Shown: positions 27,967 to 35,306 of the stretch, piece by piece
How positions within the stretch are numbered: the stretch's first letter is position 1
How the letters are laid out: every line of letters starts with the position of its first letter
Origin: Bradyrhizobium genosp. SA-3
Lineage (GTDB): Bacteria > Pseudomonadota > Alphaproteobacteria > Rhizobiales > Xanthobacteraceae
Direction: 5' to 3'
Length of the DNA stretch: 35,306 bases
NCBI RefSeq assembly: GCF_004212635.1
Contig: NZ_PSRT01000085.1
Location: 1 to 35,306 of the forward strand
Translations under genes and position numbers: made by a program
The notes under the pieces: model-generated
What the model saw: the letters and a program-made list of their open reading frames with translations, nothing else
What the model was told of the DNA's origin: nothing
Databases searched by the model: none

Positions 27967-30276
27967 CTAGAGACTGTGACGGCGGTGATGCTCGTTGATC
28001 GCGATCCACACCCGCTCGGGCGTTGCCGGCATGTCGATGTGGTCGATCTTGTATTCGCGCCAGAGCGCATCGACGATGGCGTTGACGACGGCCGGACAGG
28101 AGCCGATCGCGCCGGCCTCGCCGGCCCCCTTCACACCCAGCGGATTGGTCTTGCAGGGAACGTTGTTGGTCTCGAACACGAAGGCCGGCCCGTCCGCCGC
28201 GCGCGGCAGCGCGTAGTCCATGTAGGTCGCGGTGATGAGCTGGCCGTCGCTCGCGCCATAGACCACCTGCTCCATCAAGGCCTGGCCGATGCCCTGCATG
28301 GCGCCGCCATGCACCTGCCCCGCCAGCAGCAGCGGGTTGAGCGTCTTGCCGAAATCATCGACGATCACATAGTTGACGATCTTGATGATGCCGGTCGCCG
28401 GATCGAGCTCGACCTCCGCCAGATGCGTGCCGTTGGGATAGGTGCCGTCGGCGCTGGCGAAGGTGGCGCTGCCGTTCAGCTTCGACGGATCGGCGCCGGG
28501 CCGCTTGGCGAGGTCGGCGAAGGAGATCGAGCGATCGGTGCCGGCGATCCGGATCATGCCGTCGGTGATCTCGAGGTCGCCCGCGCTCGCTTCCAGCGCC
28601 TGCGCTGCGAACTCCTTCAGCTTCTTGCCGAGATCGCCCGCAGCACGCTCCACGCAGACGCCGCCGGTGGGAATCGAGGCCGAACCGCCGGTGCCGAGGC
28701 CCGTCGCGATCTCGTCGGTGTCGCCCTGTCGGATATGCACGCGCTCCGGCGGCAGGCCGAACTGTTCGGCGACGATCTGCGCATAGGCGGTCTGATGACC
28801 CTGCCCGCTCGATTGCGTGCCGATCAGGACGGTGACGTCGCCATTGGGATCGAGGCGGACATTGGCCGTCTCCTCACCCATCACGCCGCAGATCTCGACA
28901 TAGCTCGCAAGGCCGATGCCGCGGATCACCCCCTGCTTCTTGGCCGCCTTGGCGCGCTTTCCAAACTCCTTCCATTCCGCGATCTCCATCGCGCGCTTCA
29001 GATGCGCGGCGAAGTCGCCGGAATCGTAGACCTTGCCGGTCGCGGTCTTGTAAGGCAGCGCCTTCGGCGGAATGAAATTCTTGCGGCGGATGGCATCCGG
29101 CGTCATGTCGAGTTTGCGCGCGCAGGCGTCGACGAGGCGTTCGATGACGTAGGCCGCCTCCGGCCGTCCGGCACCGCGATAGGCGTCGACCGGCACGCTG
29201 TGGGTGAAGATGGTGCGCACCCGGCAATGGAAGGCCTGGATGTCGTAGAGGCCCGGCAGCATGCCGGCGCCGCCATGCGGGATGTAGGGCCCGAAGGTCG
29301 ACAGATACGCGCCCATGTCGCCCATCAGGTCGCAATCCATGGCGAGGAACTTGCCGTCCTCGGCCAGCGCCATCTTGGCGGTGGTGACGTTGTCGCGGCC
29401 CTGCGCGTCGCCCATGAAATGCTCGGAGCGATCGGCCGCCCACTTCACCGCCTTCTTCAGCTGTCGCGCCGCGACCGCCATCAGGGCGTATTCCCGGTAC
29501 GGAAACAGTTTTGTGCCGAAACCGCCGCCGACGTCGGGGCAGATCACCCGCATCTTGTCGGTGGGGATATTGAGCACGTTCTGGCAGAGGATGTCGCGCA
29601 GGCGATGGCTGCCCTGGCTGCCGACCGTCAGCGTCAGATGGTCGCGCTTGGCGTCGTATTCGCACACCGCCGCGCGCGTCTCCATGAAGCTCGCGACCAC
29701 GCGCGGATTGACGATGGAGATTTCGGCGACGGCATGCGCCTTGGCGAAGGCAGCTTCCGTCGCTTGCTTGTCGCCGATCGAGACGTCGAACAGCACGTTA
29801 CCCGGCTTGTCCGGCCAGACCTGCGGGGCGTCTTTCTTGACTGCGTTGACGACGCCGGTCACCGCCGGCAGCGGGCTCCATTTGACATCGATCGCCTCGA
29901 TCGCGTCACGAGCCTGATCGATGGTCTCGGCGACCACGAAGGCGACGGCATCGCCGACATGGCGCACCTCATCCTTGGCGAGGATCGGGTATGGCGGGCC
30001 GGTGAAGGGATCGGTCTCGAGATTGAACAGGCACGGCAAATTGCCGAGATCCTTGACGTCCTCGGCCGTTAGGATCAGCGCGACGCCGGGTAAGCCGCGG
30101 GCACGGCTCACATCGATGGTGTATTTGGCATGCGCGTGCGGCGAGCGCAGCATCAAGCAGCGGAGCGCGGCCTGCGGCGTGTAATCGTCGGTATAGCGGC
30201 CCTTGCCGCGGATGAGCGCGTCATCCTCCTTGCGCAGCACGCTTTGGCCAACGCCGAATTTGATGGGAGCCGCCAT
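27967..30276 (-). CDS. Form II CoxL-like molybdenum hydroxylase large subunit (orphan)
   Basis: A 769-aa subunit of the xanthine oxidase/CO dehydrogenase family that binds molybdopterin cytosine dinucleotide. The N-terminal alpha/beta hammerhead domain starts at GQSVLRKEDDALIRGKGRYT. The active-site loop reads A365-Y-R-G-A-G-R371, the form II signature; true form I CO dehydrogenases have AYxCSFR. GGGFGTK and the C-terminal GVKGAGEAGAIG with the catalytic Glu are present. I chose ATG 30276 (GGAAG upstream) over ATG 30294. Small (2Fe-2S) and medium (FAD) subunits are absent from the neighbourhood, so they must come from elsewhere in the genome. Substrate is unknown: form II enzymes are poor or non-CO oxidisers. 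Confidence 0.88.
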   Translation of the reverse strand: MAAPIKFGVGQSVLRKEDDALIRGKGRYTDDYTPQAALRCLMLRSPHAHAKYTIDVSRARGLPGVALILTAEDVKDLGNLPCLFNLETDPFTGPPYPILAKDEVRHVGDAVAFVVAETIDQARDAIEAIDVKWSPLPAVTGVVNAVKKDAPQVWPDKPGNVLFDVSIGDKQATEAAFAKAHAVAEISIVNPRVVASFMETRAAVCEYDAKRDHLTLTVGSQGSHRLRDILCQNVLNIPTDKMRVICPDVGGGFGTKLFPYREYALMAVAARQLKKAVKWAADRSEHFMGDAQGRDNVTTAKMALAEDGKFLAMDCDLMGDMGAYLSTFGPYIPHGGAGMLPGLYDIQAFHCRVRTIFTHSVPVDAYRGAGRPEAAYVIERLVDACARKLDMTPDAIRRKNFIPPKALPYKTATGKVYDSGDFAAHLKRAMEIAEWKEFGKRAKAAKKQGVIRGIGLASYVEICGVMGEETANVRLDPNGDVTVLIGTQSSGQGHQTAYAQIVAEQFGLPPERVHIRQGDTDEIATGLGTGGSASIPTGGVCVERAAGDLGKKLKEFAAQALEASAGDLEITDGMIRIAGTDRSISFADLAKRPGADPSKLNGSATFASADGTYPNGTHLAEVELDPATGIIKIVNYVIVDDFGKTLNPLLLAGQVHGGAMQGIGQALMEQVVYGASDGQLITATYMDYALPRAADGPAFVFETNNVPCKTNPLGVKGAGEAGAIGSCPAVVNAIVDALWREYKIDHIDMPATPERVWIAINEHHRRHSL

Positions 30277-30496
30277 TTTGTCTTCCGTTCTCATGGTTGT
30301 TTTGGCGGCATATTGCCGTGGAAAAACTTGCAAGGCAAACGGGTTTAGGCACCCGGAGTCCGCGAAAGTTGTTCGCTGCCCTCGCCTGTTAGAGCGGATG
30401 GGCGCGAAAGGTCGCAGCTCGGTCATTTCCCCGTGAAGATCGGTCCGGCTATTGGCATGATAGTTGCCGAACTAACCCGCAGCACACTCCCATGAA

Positions 30497-30522
30497 CAAG
30501 CGGCCGCGCTGACCGCCGCTTG
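30497..30522 (-). terminator. Possible terminator after the DUF1127 gene
   Basis: Eight-bp arms CAAGCGGC / GCCGCTTG around a ten-base loop, followed on the minus strand by TTCATGG with no real T-run. It lies 37 bases past the DUF1127 stop. The remaining bases between 30277 and 30558 are the presumed coxL promoter region, in which I recognise no motif. Confidence 0.35.
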
Positions 30523-30558
30523 CTCGCAAAGCGCATGTCCGCGTCTGATGCCTATCAG

Positions 30559-30888
30559 TCACATCCCACCACGGCTCCATAGATGCGTCGCCCTATCTCT
30601 AAGCGTATCGATGGCTCGTTGAGATGTGATGTAGTCGATCTCGCTACGCGTCAAGCCGATGTCCATCAGCTCCCTGTCACTGAGCTCCTGCAAAGTGACC
30701 CGTAAGCCCTGGCGCGGGCGCCGCCGCTGAAACGCTCGCCAACACTGCTTGAGCAGGCCTAAGACGTTTTGCGCCGAAGTGGCCGCTGGTCCAGCAATAT
30801 CCTTTTCCAGTGCAATGGGGAGGTCGAGACGGAGCGCCGCGGCATCGCGCTCGGTCTCGGATGTGATGATCGTCTGATGAGGTGGCAT
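30559..30888 (-). CDS. DUF1127-domain protein
   Basis: A 109-aa protein. The C-terminal part (about residues 43-90) is a DUF1127 domain: a basic, Arg-rich helix (CWRAFQRRRPRQGLRVTL) followed by LQELSDRELMDIGLTRSEID, the family hallmark. The N-terminal 40 residues are not conserved as far as I can tell. Start ATG 30888 has AGGAG six bases upstream. Some small DUF1127 proteins in alphaproteobacteria bind RNA and influence RNA turnover and phosphate or stress responses. Upstream lies an intrinsic terminator and a 25-codon ORF, so expression may be attenuated. Confidence 0.88.
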   Translation of the reverse strand: MPPHQTIITSETERDAAALRLDLPIALEKDIAGPAATSAQNVLGLLKQCWRAFQRRRPRQGLRVTLQELSDRELMDIGLTRSEIDYITSQRAIDTLRDRATHLWSRGGM

Positions 30889-30930
30889 CGGATGCTCCTG
30901 CTGTTGAGCCGGCAGGGAGCGTGGCCAAAG

Positions 30931-30960
30931 AAAAGGCCCCGTCCGATGCCGGCGGGGCCT
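30931..30960 (-). terminator. Intrinsic terminator/attenuator in the DUF1127 leader
   Basis: On the minus strand the stem AGGCCCCGCC pairs with GGACGGGGCCT (ten pairs including one G-U), followed by TTTTCTTT. It sits 27 bases after the short ORF and about 42 bases before the DUF1127 start codon, in the position of a transcription attenuator. Confidence 0.75.
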
Positions 30961-30987
30961 GGTGGAAAAGATGTCGTCGTCGAATTC

Positions 30988-31065
30988 CTAGCGCGCGACT
31001 CCTCCCACGGCCCAGCCGAAGCGGGTCATGTGCATGAAGTTGACGGTGCGCACTGATTTGATCAT
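30988..31065 (-). CDS. Possible 25-aa leader peptide ORF
   Basis: ATG at 31065 to TAG at 30988-30990, encoding MIKSVRTVNFMHMTRFGW followed by AVGGVAR. There is no Shine-Dalgarno sequence, but a promoter-like pair (see 31065-31100) would place the transcription start on the A of this ATG, giving a leaderless message. Alphaproteobacterial leader peptides such as trpL are leaderless and precede attenuators in this way. No run of one amino acid's codons is obvious (two Met and one His codons cluster as Met-His-Met). It may be a leader peptide or a small protein in its own right. Confidence 0.45.
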   Translation of the reverse strand: MIKSVRTVNFMHMTRFGWAVGGVAR

Positions 31066-31100
31066 GAGACGCTGGTACCACGGCAATCGCGTAAAATCAA
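31065..31100 (-). promoter_or_regulatory. Possible promoter for a leaderless transcript
   Basis: On the minus strand TTGATT (31100-31095), a 17-base spacer and TACCAG (31077-31072). The expected start point, seven bases after the -10 box, is 31065, the A of the leader ORF ATG. The -10 match is weak. Confidence 0.35.
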
Positions 31101-31379
31101 GGGATGTGCCGATGTCTGTTGCATCCTAGAAGCGAGCCCTTCGCTCCGGCATTCGCATCTGGAAATTCGCCCAGCCGCGCCGCGACGACGAGCACCAGCA
31201 GCAGATTGGTTTTGCTTCCCCCGGCGCACATCCGGATGCAGTGCTTTAGCGAATGTCACGGTGAGCTAACGCACTTCCGAGTATTTCGGCGTCTTGCCAC
31301 TTATTGGAGGACTTGCCACGCGGGTTTCGTTCGGCAAGACTGCTCGCATTTCAAGTACTTGTTTTGAAGGGGTGCCCTC
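31101..31379. other. Non-coding stretch without recognised content
   Basis: About 280 bases upstream of the micro-protein gene. Short open frames exist on both strands, but none has a ribosome site with recognisable protein sequence. GC content looks lower than in the flanking genes, especially towards 31250-31380. It presumably holds divergent promoters; no repeat was seen. Confidence 0.4.
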
Positions 31380-31529
31380 ATGCCCGAAACATTGGAAAGT
31401 CTATTGTGGTGTGCTGCACTGGCGACGTGGCTGATGCTTTTCTTCGGAATCACTGCCGAGCGCTTGAAGCCTCTCTCAAAACTCCTCAGCCATCTGCTCG
31501 AGGTTACGTTCAGGCTGAGGGCGAAGTGA
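31380..31529 (+). CDS. Small single-span membrane protein
   Basis: A 49-aa ORF starting at ATG 31380 with GAAGGGG about eight bases upstream, and ending TGA at 31527-31529. The sequence MPETLESLLWCAALATWLML leads through FFGITAERLKPLSKLL to a basic C-terminus (VTFRLRAK). There is one clear hydrophobic segment (about residues 8-25) followed by an amphipathic helix, the usual layout of bacterial membrane micro-proteins. No family is recognised. Immediately downstream are two perfect palindromes that could end the transcript. Confidence 0.45.
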   Translation: MPETLESLLWCAALATWLMLFFGITAERLKPLSKLLSHLLEVTFRLRAK

Positions 31530-31541
31530 CGCAATAGTGGG

Positions 31542-31582
31542 CTTAAGGCAGTGGCCTTAAGGCGCGGCTTGGCAGCTGCCAA
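31542..31582. repeat. Two adjacent perfect palindromes
   Basis: CTTAAGGC-AGTG-GCCTTAAG (31542-31561), then the 14-bp self-complementary TTGGCAGCTGCCAA (31569-31582). They lie 12 bases after the micro-protein stop codon. Neither has a T-run, so they could be a weak transcript end or regulatory sites. The 165 bases from here to the DoxX gene hold nothing else that I recognise. Confidence 0.6.
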
Positions 31583-31747
31583 ACTGGCAGGGCTGCGCGT
31601 CGCCTGATGACGCAAGGGCGAACGAACCCAAAGCGCGCACATCGTGCGGCCGCACTCTCTCAGCTCTGCGAGGGAGCGACGATGCTTGCGCCTCCAGGCA
31701 GTTCAGGAAAATTATTGGCTATTGACGCTGAGAAACGAACAACGCTG

Positions 31748-32206
31748 CTAGCCTGCCAGCCTCCGATCGAGCGACAATCGTCCCCCTCCGGTGACCAAGA
31801 TCAACAGAGCGCCTCCCAAGATCGAGATGTTTTTCAGGAAATTATTGTACTGTCCAATCTGTTGCGCACCGGCGGGATATTCCCAGTAACGATGTGCGAT
31901 TGCAGTAGCCGCGACTACAAATAGCAAAACCAAAATTGCGCAGTAGCGCGTTCCAATGCCGAGTATCAAACCAACCGATATCAGTATTTCCAGCAGGACG
32001 GTTATTGCCGTGAACAGCTGGGGCATTGGAAGGTTCAGCGACCGAAAATAGCCCACTGAGCCGCTGAAGTTCGTAAGTGCCCCGTACGCGCTTCCAACGA
32101 AGACCCATGCAAGCAGGATGCGGCCGATCAGGATCAGCAGGTCGGCATTGCTGGTGGCGAACTTGTCAATTTGAGATGTGGGCCAGGGAGAGCGGAATAA
32201 TGTCAT
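31748..32206 (-). CDS. DoxX-family membrane protein
   Basis: A 152-aa protein with four hydrophobic segments: LLILIGRILLAWVFVGSAYG, LFTAITVLLEILISVGLILG, CAILVLLFVVAATAIAHRYW and ISILGGALLILVTGGG. FRSLNLPMPQLF after helix 1 and the terminal GGGRLSLDRRL are typical of DoxX/YphA-type proteins. I chose ATG 32206 because GAGG lies eight bases upstream; a GTG two codons earlier is too close to it. DoxX proteins are associated with redox or sulphur metabolism and oxidative stress, but this branch is uncharacterised. It follows murJ on the same strand after 122 bases. Confidence 0.87.
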   Translation of the reverse strand: MTLFRSPWPTSQIDKFATSNADLLILIGRILLAWVFVGSAYGALTNFSGSVGYFRSLNLPMPQLFTAITVLLEILISVGLILGIGTRYCAILVLLFVVAATAIAHRYWEYPAGAQQIGQYNNFLKNISILGGALLILVTGGGRLSLDRRLAG

Positions 32207-32284
32207 GGTCACTGCCTCATCGCTTTGTTGCCTGAGGACGGCACCGAATATGCAAAGATCGTATCATGATCGGCGAACCGCATG

Positions 32285-32302
32285 AAAGGCCCCGGCGGGG
32301 GC
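32285..32302 (-). terminator. Possible terminator after murJ
   Basis: Short strong stem GCCCC / GGGGC with a four-base loop, then CTTTC on the minus strand, 27 bases past the murJ stop. The brevity of the stem and T-run makes it tentative. Confidence 0.4.
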
Positions 32303-32328
32303 ATCGCACGACGCGGTGACGGTAACGC

Positions 32329-33858
32329 CTAGCCTCGCACCAGCGAGATCAGCCAGTTGCGGCCGAACAGGATGAGGATCGCGAGCGCATAGACGATCGT
32401 GCCCCCGATGGCCAAGAGGGCCAGCGTCACTTCGTCCCGGAAGGCCTGCATGGAGGCCAAAATGGCCGCGCTGAAGTGCGCAATCAGCCAGAAGGCGGCA
32501 GACAGGATCAATCCGGTCAGCAGGAATTTGGCGAGCGACATCAGCCAGCCGCGGTCCGGCACGAGAAAGCCTCGCCGCACTGCGAAGAAGAGCACCAGCA
32601 AGAGGTTGGTCCAGACACCAACGGCTGTTGCGAGCGCGAGGCCGATCTGGGCGAGCGATCCCATTAACGCGACTTTCAGGGCGACGTTGACCGCGATGCC
32701 GGTCAGCGATGCCCGGACCGGCGTTGCCGTATCCTTGCGCGCATAGAAAGTCGCGACCGCGCTGCGGATCAGCACGAAGGGGATCAGGCCGATGGCATAG
32801 GCGGCGAGCGTTGCACCTGCCGCGGCCGCATCGGCCTTCGAGAACGCGCCGCGGGCGAACAGCGCGCGCATGATCGCCTCGGGCACGGTGATGAAGGCCG
32901 CCACGAACGGCACCGAGAACAGCAACGTGAAATCGAACGCACGGCGTTGCGCCTTCATCGCACCGTCGTGGTCGTTGGCGGTGATCCGCCGCGACATTTC
33001 CGGCAACAGCACGGTGCCGATGGCGATGCCGATCACGCCGATCGGGAGCTGGTTGAGGCGGTCGGCGTAATAGAGCGCCGACAGCGCACCGGCAGGCAGG
33101 AACGTCGCAATGATGGTATCGGCGAACAGCGCGACCTGTGTCCCCATTGAGCCCAGCGTCGCAGGCCCTAACGCCTTGAAGAAGCTGCGGACGTCTTCAT
33201 CGAGCCTCAAGGGCGCAAAGCGCGGCAGGCCGCCATGACGCCCCAGATCGCCGGCGAGCAGGAAATATTGCAGGAAGCCGGAGATCAGCACGCCCCAGGC
33301 CGCAGCGTGGCCCGCGGTTGGAAACCAGGCGGCCAGCGCCAGCGTCATCATCATCGCGACGTTGAGGAAGATCGAGGCGGCCGCAGCGCTGGCGAAGCGC
33401 TGCATCACGTTGAGCATGCCGCCGTAGAGCGTCACCAGCGTGATCAGCAGCAGATAAGGAAAGGTGATTCGCGTGAGCTCGATCGCGAGCTTGCGTTGCT
33501 CGGCATCCTCGGAAAAGCCGGGCGCCAAAATGCTCATGGCCTGCGGCATGAACAGCCAGGCAACGATCAGCAGCACGATTTGCGAGGCCAGCAGCAGCGT
33601 GAAGATGCGATCGGCGAACAGGCTTGCCGCTCCCTCCCCCTTCTCGCCATGGACATGCGCATAGGCCGGCACCCAGGCCGCGTTGAAGGCGCCCTCGGCG
33701 AAGATCGCGCGGAAATGATTGGGCAGCCGCAGCGCGACGAAAAAGGCGTCGGCCACGGGGCCCGCGCCGAGAATCGCCGCGAGCATGATGTCGCGGGCAA
33801 ATCCCGTCACCCGCGAGAGCAGCGTATATCCGCCAACCGTGAAGATGCGTCCGAGCAT
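32329..33858 (-). CDS. murJ: Lipid II flippase MurJ
   Basis: A 509-aa polytopic membrane protein with about 14 helices, normal for MurJ/MviN. Signatures include GGYTLLSRVTGFARDIMLAA with the essential Arg residues of helix 1, GPVADAFFVALRLPNHFRAI, FAEGAFNAAWVPAY and NQLPIGVIGIAIGTVLLPEM. It moves lipid II across the inner membrane for peptidoglycan synthesis. Start ATG 33858 gives the standard N-terminus. In many alphaproteobacteria murJ follows glnD or mutS or precedes trpS; here neither is visible, its upstream neighbour being a family B repeat and an aminotransferase gene. Confidence 0.95.
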   Translation of the reverse strand: MLGRIFTVGGYTLLSRVTGFARDIMLAAILGAGPVADAFFVALRLPNHFRAIFAEGAFNAAWVPAYAHVHGEKGEGAASLFADRIFTLLLASQIVLLIVAWLFMPQAMSILAPGFSEDAEQRKLAIELTRITFPYLLLITLVTLYGGMLNVMQRFASAAAASIFLNVAMMMTLALAAWFPTAGHAAAWGVLISGFLQYFLLAGDLGRHGGLPRFAPLRLDEDVRSFFKALGPATLGSMGTQVALFADTIIATFLPAGALSALYYADRLNQLPIGVIGIAIGTVLLPEMSRRITANDHDGAMKAQRRAFDFTLLFSVPFVAAFITVPEAIMRALFARGAFSKADAAAAGATLAAYAIGLIPFVLIRSAVATFYARKDTATPVRASLTGIAVNVALKVALMGSLAQIGLALATAVGVWTNLLLVLFFAVRRGFLVPDRGWLMSLAKFLLTGLILSAAFWLIAHFSAAILASMQAFRDEVTLALLAIGGTIVYALAILILFGRNWLISLVRG

Positions 33859-33916
33859 GCGTCACTTGTAGAGCATCGCGCGATTAGGTCTAGGTGCACG
33901 CCGCGACGAAGGTGCG

Positions 33917-34036
33917 CCCCCTCGCCCGCTTGCGGGGGAGGGTTGGGGAGAGGGCTGCTTCCACAAAAAAGGCTCCCCAAGAGGAGAGAGCCCTCACCCG
34001 CGCCTTCGGCGCGACCTCTCCCGCAAGCGGGAGAGG
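33917..34036. repeat. Palindromic intergenic repeat, family B, copy 2
   Basis: Same organisation as 20483-20601: a first hairpin (CCCCTCGCCCGCTTGCGGG and continuation), a centre with AGAGGGCTG and CTCACCCGCGCCTTCGGCG, then the hairpin CCTCTCCCGCAAGCGGGAGA with its continuation (34015-34036). The last 45 bases match copy 1 except for one base. It fills the murJ-aminotransferase gap. Confidence 0.85.
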
Positions 34037-34061
34037 TTAACCTCAAGCCAGCACCGCGCAA

Positions 34062-35213
34062 TCAGGCTGAAAGCGCGCCGCGCACGGCGGCGATGACCCG
34101 CTCCTGGTCGGCTTCGGTCAGATAAGCGTGCATCGGCAGGCTGATGACGTCCTGCGACAGGCTCTCGCAAGCAGGCAAGCCGCCTTCTGCGACCGGATAA
34201 TACTTGTAGGCGGTCTGCTGATGCATCGACTTGCCGTAATAGATCGCGGTCGGCACGCCCTGCGCCTTCAGCGCGGCGGCAAAGCCGTCGCGGTCGGTGC
34301 CTTTGGGCAAGCGGATGGTGTACTGCGCCCAGACCGATGTGTTGCCGGGCGACAGACGCGGCACGGTGACGACGTTGGACAGGCCACGCGCGTAGCGCTC
34401 CGCGACCTTGTTGCGGGCGGCGATCTCGTCGTCGAAGATCTTCAGCTTCTCGAGCAGGATCGCGGCCTGCATGGTGTCGAGCCGGCCGGTCAGGCCGAGA
34501 CGGACATTGTCGTATTTGTCGACGCCCTGCCCGTGCACGCGGATACTGCGCAGCGTGGCCGCGAGCTCGTCATCGTCGGTGAAGATCGCGCCGCCGTCGC
34601 CGAAGCAGCCGAGCGGTTTGGCGGGAAAGAAGCTGGTCGCGGTGGCGTGCCCGAGCGTGCCGAGCTTGCGGCCCTTGTAGCTCGCACCAAAGCCCTGCGC
34701 GGCGTCGTCGAGCACGAACAGGCCCTCGGCCCTGGCGATCTCGGCAATAGTGTCATGATCGGCGGGCTGGCCGAACAGGTCGACCGGAATGACCGCGACG
34801 GGCTTGAGCCCAGCCTTGCGGGCGGTCGCGATGCCGCGCTTCAGCGACTCCGGGCTCATGTTGAAGGTCGCCTCGTCGACGTCGACATAGACCGGCGTCG
34901 CACCGGTCCGCGCCACCGGCGACGCCGTCGCAATGAAGGTGAAGGACGGACACAGCACGGCATCGCCGGGCCCGACAGTCTTCGCCATCATCACCATCAG
35001 GATCGCGTCGGTGCCGCTGGCGCAGCCGATGACGTGCTTGGCACCACTGTAGGCCGCAAGCTGCTTCTCCAGCTCAAAGACCTCAGGGCCGTTGACGAAC
35101 TGGCAATGGTCGAGAACCCGCTTCACGGCCGCATCGAGCGAGGCGCCGAGCCGGCGGCGCTGCGCGCCGACATCGATGAAGGGAATGGGATCGGAACGCA
35201 GATGCTGGTTCAT
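34062..35213 (-). CDS. DegT/DnrJ/EryC1/StrS-family sugar aminotransferase
   Basis: A 383-aa PLP-dependent aminotransferase acting on keto-sugar nucleotides. The PLP lysine is K199 (FFPAKPLGCFGDGG); other motifs are GCASGTDAILM, CPSFTFIATASPV, VDLFGQPAD, LDDAAQGFGASYKG and GLTGRLDTMQAAILLEKL. The family makes amino-sugars for O-antigen, capsule or glycan; it resembles WbpE/WlbC-like enzymes, but the substrate is not certain. I prefer ATG 35213 (MNQHLRSDPIPFID), which has AAGG upstream; ATG 35255 would add 14 residues with no ribosome site. No oxidoreductase or acyltransferase partner is in view, though the upstream gene is outside the window. Confidence 0.9.
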   Translation of the reverse strand: MNQHLRSDPIPFIDVGAQRRRLGASLDAAVKRVLDHCQFVNGPEVFELEKQLAAYSGAKHVIGCASGTDAILMVMMAKTVGPGDAVLCPSFTFIATASPVARTGATPVYVDVDEATFNMSPESLKRGIATARKAGLKPVAVIPVDLFGQPADHDTIAEIARAEGLFVLDDAAQGFGASYKGRKLGTLGHATATSFFPAKPLGCFGDGGAIFTDDDELAATLRSIRVHGQGVDKYDNVRLGLTGRLDTMQAAILLEKLKIFDDEIAARNKVAERYARGLSNVVTVPRLSPGNTSVWAQYTIRLPKGTDRDGFAAALKAQGVPTAIYYGKSMHQQTAYKYYPVAEGGLPACESLSQDVISLPMHAYLTEADQERVIAAVRGALSA

Positions 35214-35264
35214 GGCGCCTTGCTGATTTTTCCGCGAAGTTTGAGAAGCCGACATGGAAAGGAA

Positions 35265-35306
35265 TCAGCCGGCGACGCGGCGCGGGCCCGTTGCGGGCGG
35301 GCGCCG
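35265..35306 (-). CDS. Possible 3' end of an upstream gene (partial)
   Basis: The minus-strand frame ending in TGA at 35265-35267 is open to the window edge and reads RRPPATGPRRVAG. A short basic, Pro-rich C-terminus directly before the aminotransferase gene would fit an operon partner. With 13 codons it could as well be non-coding. Confidence 0.25.
   Translation of the reverse strand, partial: RRPPATGPRRVAG

Noticed and set aside
27880..30072. 730-codon plus-strand open frame opposite the CoxL-like gene
   Set aside because: It is antisense to a clear molybdenum hydroxylase; composition (Arg, Asp, His, Gly) is typical of GC-rich antisense frames and no domain is visible.
31062..31259. 65-codon minus-strand ORF upstream of the DUF1127 leader
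   Set aside because: No ribosome site or recognisable sequence; it overlaps the proposed promoter.

Overview
The window is GC-rich, densely packed alphaproteobacterial chromosome. I read it as Bradyrhizobium or a close relative (Nitrobacteraceae). The reasons are the DUF3311-MctP-MctS-MctR type carboxylate uptake locus, a form II CoxL-type molybdenum hydroxylase, DUF1127 and stand-alone Lrp/AsnC-domain proteins, and several palindromic intergenic repeat families I associate with that group. The assignment rests on recall of protein families, not on a database search. No rRNA, tRNA, CRISPR array, insertion sequence or prophage was seen.

Layout. 1-438 is the 3' end of a larger gene that meets mctR tail to tail at a shared terminator. 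509-6511 (minus strand) is a small membrane protein, an SSS-family permease (MctP-like), a hybrid kinase whose sensor is itself an SSS transporter-like module (MctS/CrbS-like), and a LuxR-type response regulator. Divergent from it, 6711-7447 is a VapBC toxin-antitoxin pair, followed by a frameshifted small gene (7517-8028). 8040-10850 (minus) is an Mla-type lipid transport operon (permease with STAS domain, ATPase, MCE protein). 10994-13155 holds an enolase-superfamily dipeptide epimerase and a convergent MFS transporter. 13231-17095 holds an Ala/Glu-rich protein of unknown role, a small secreted protein and a secreted caspase-like protein. The last two are divergent and share two CRP/FNR-like palindromes.

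17374-21416 (minus) carries a threonine dehydratase, a glycosyltransferase coupled to an LpxH-like phosphoesterase, and thiD. 21703-23682 (plus) is a hybrid histidine kinase whose N-terminal membrane domain matches the plant/cyanobacterial ethylene-binding domain at every ligand and copper residue I could align. This is the most striking item in the window. Then come a stand-alone RAM-domain protein, a dihaem cytochrome c, a CHRD protein, a cystathionine gamma-synthase family enzyme, a cytochrome c556/c' and an orphan form II CoxL-like subunit. 30559-31100 is a DUF1127 gene preceded by a possible leaderless 25-codon leader ORF and an intrinsic terminator, an arrangement that looks like attenuation. 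The right end has a 49-aa membrane micro-protein, a DoxX protein, the lipid II flippase murJ and a sugar-nucleotide aminotransferase.

The genes do not form one pathway. Envelope functions recur (Mla transport, MurJ, LpxH-like/glycosyltransferase pair, aminotransferase), as do sensing of small molecules (carboxylates, possibly ethylene) and periplasmic c-type cytochromes. Many long antisense reading frames are by-products of high GC and were left out.
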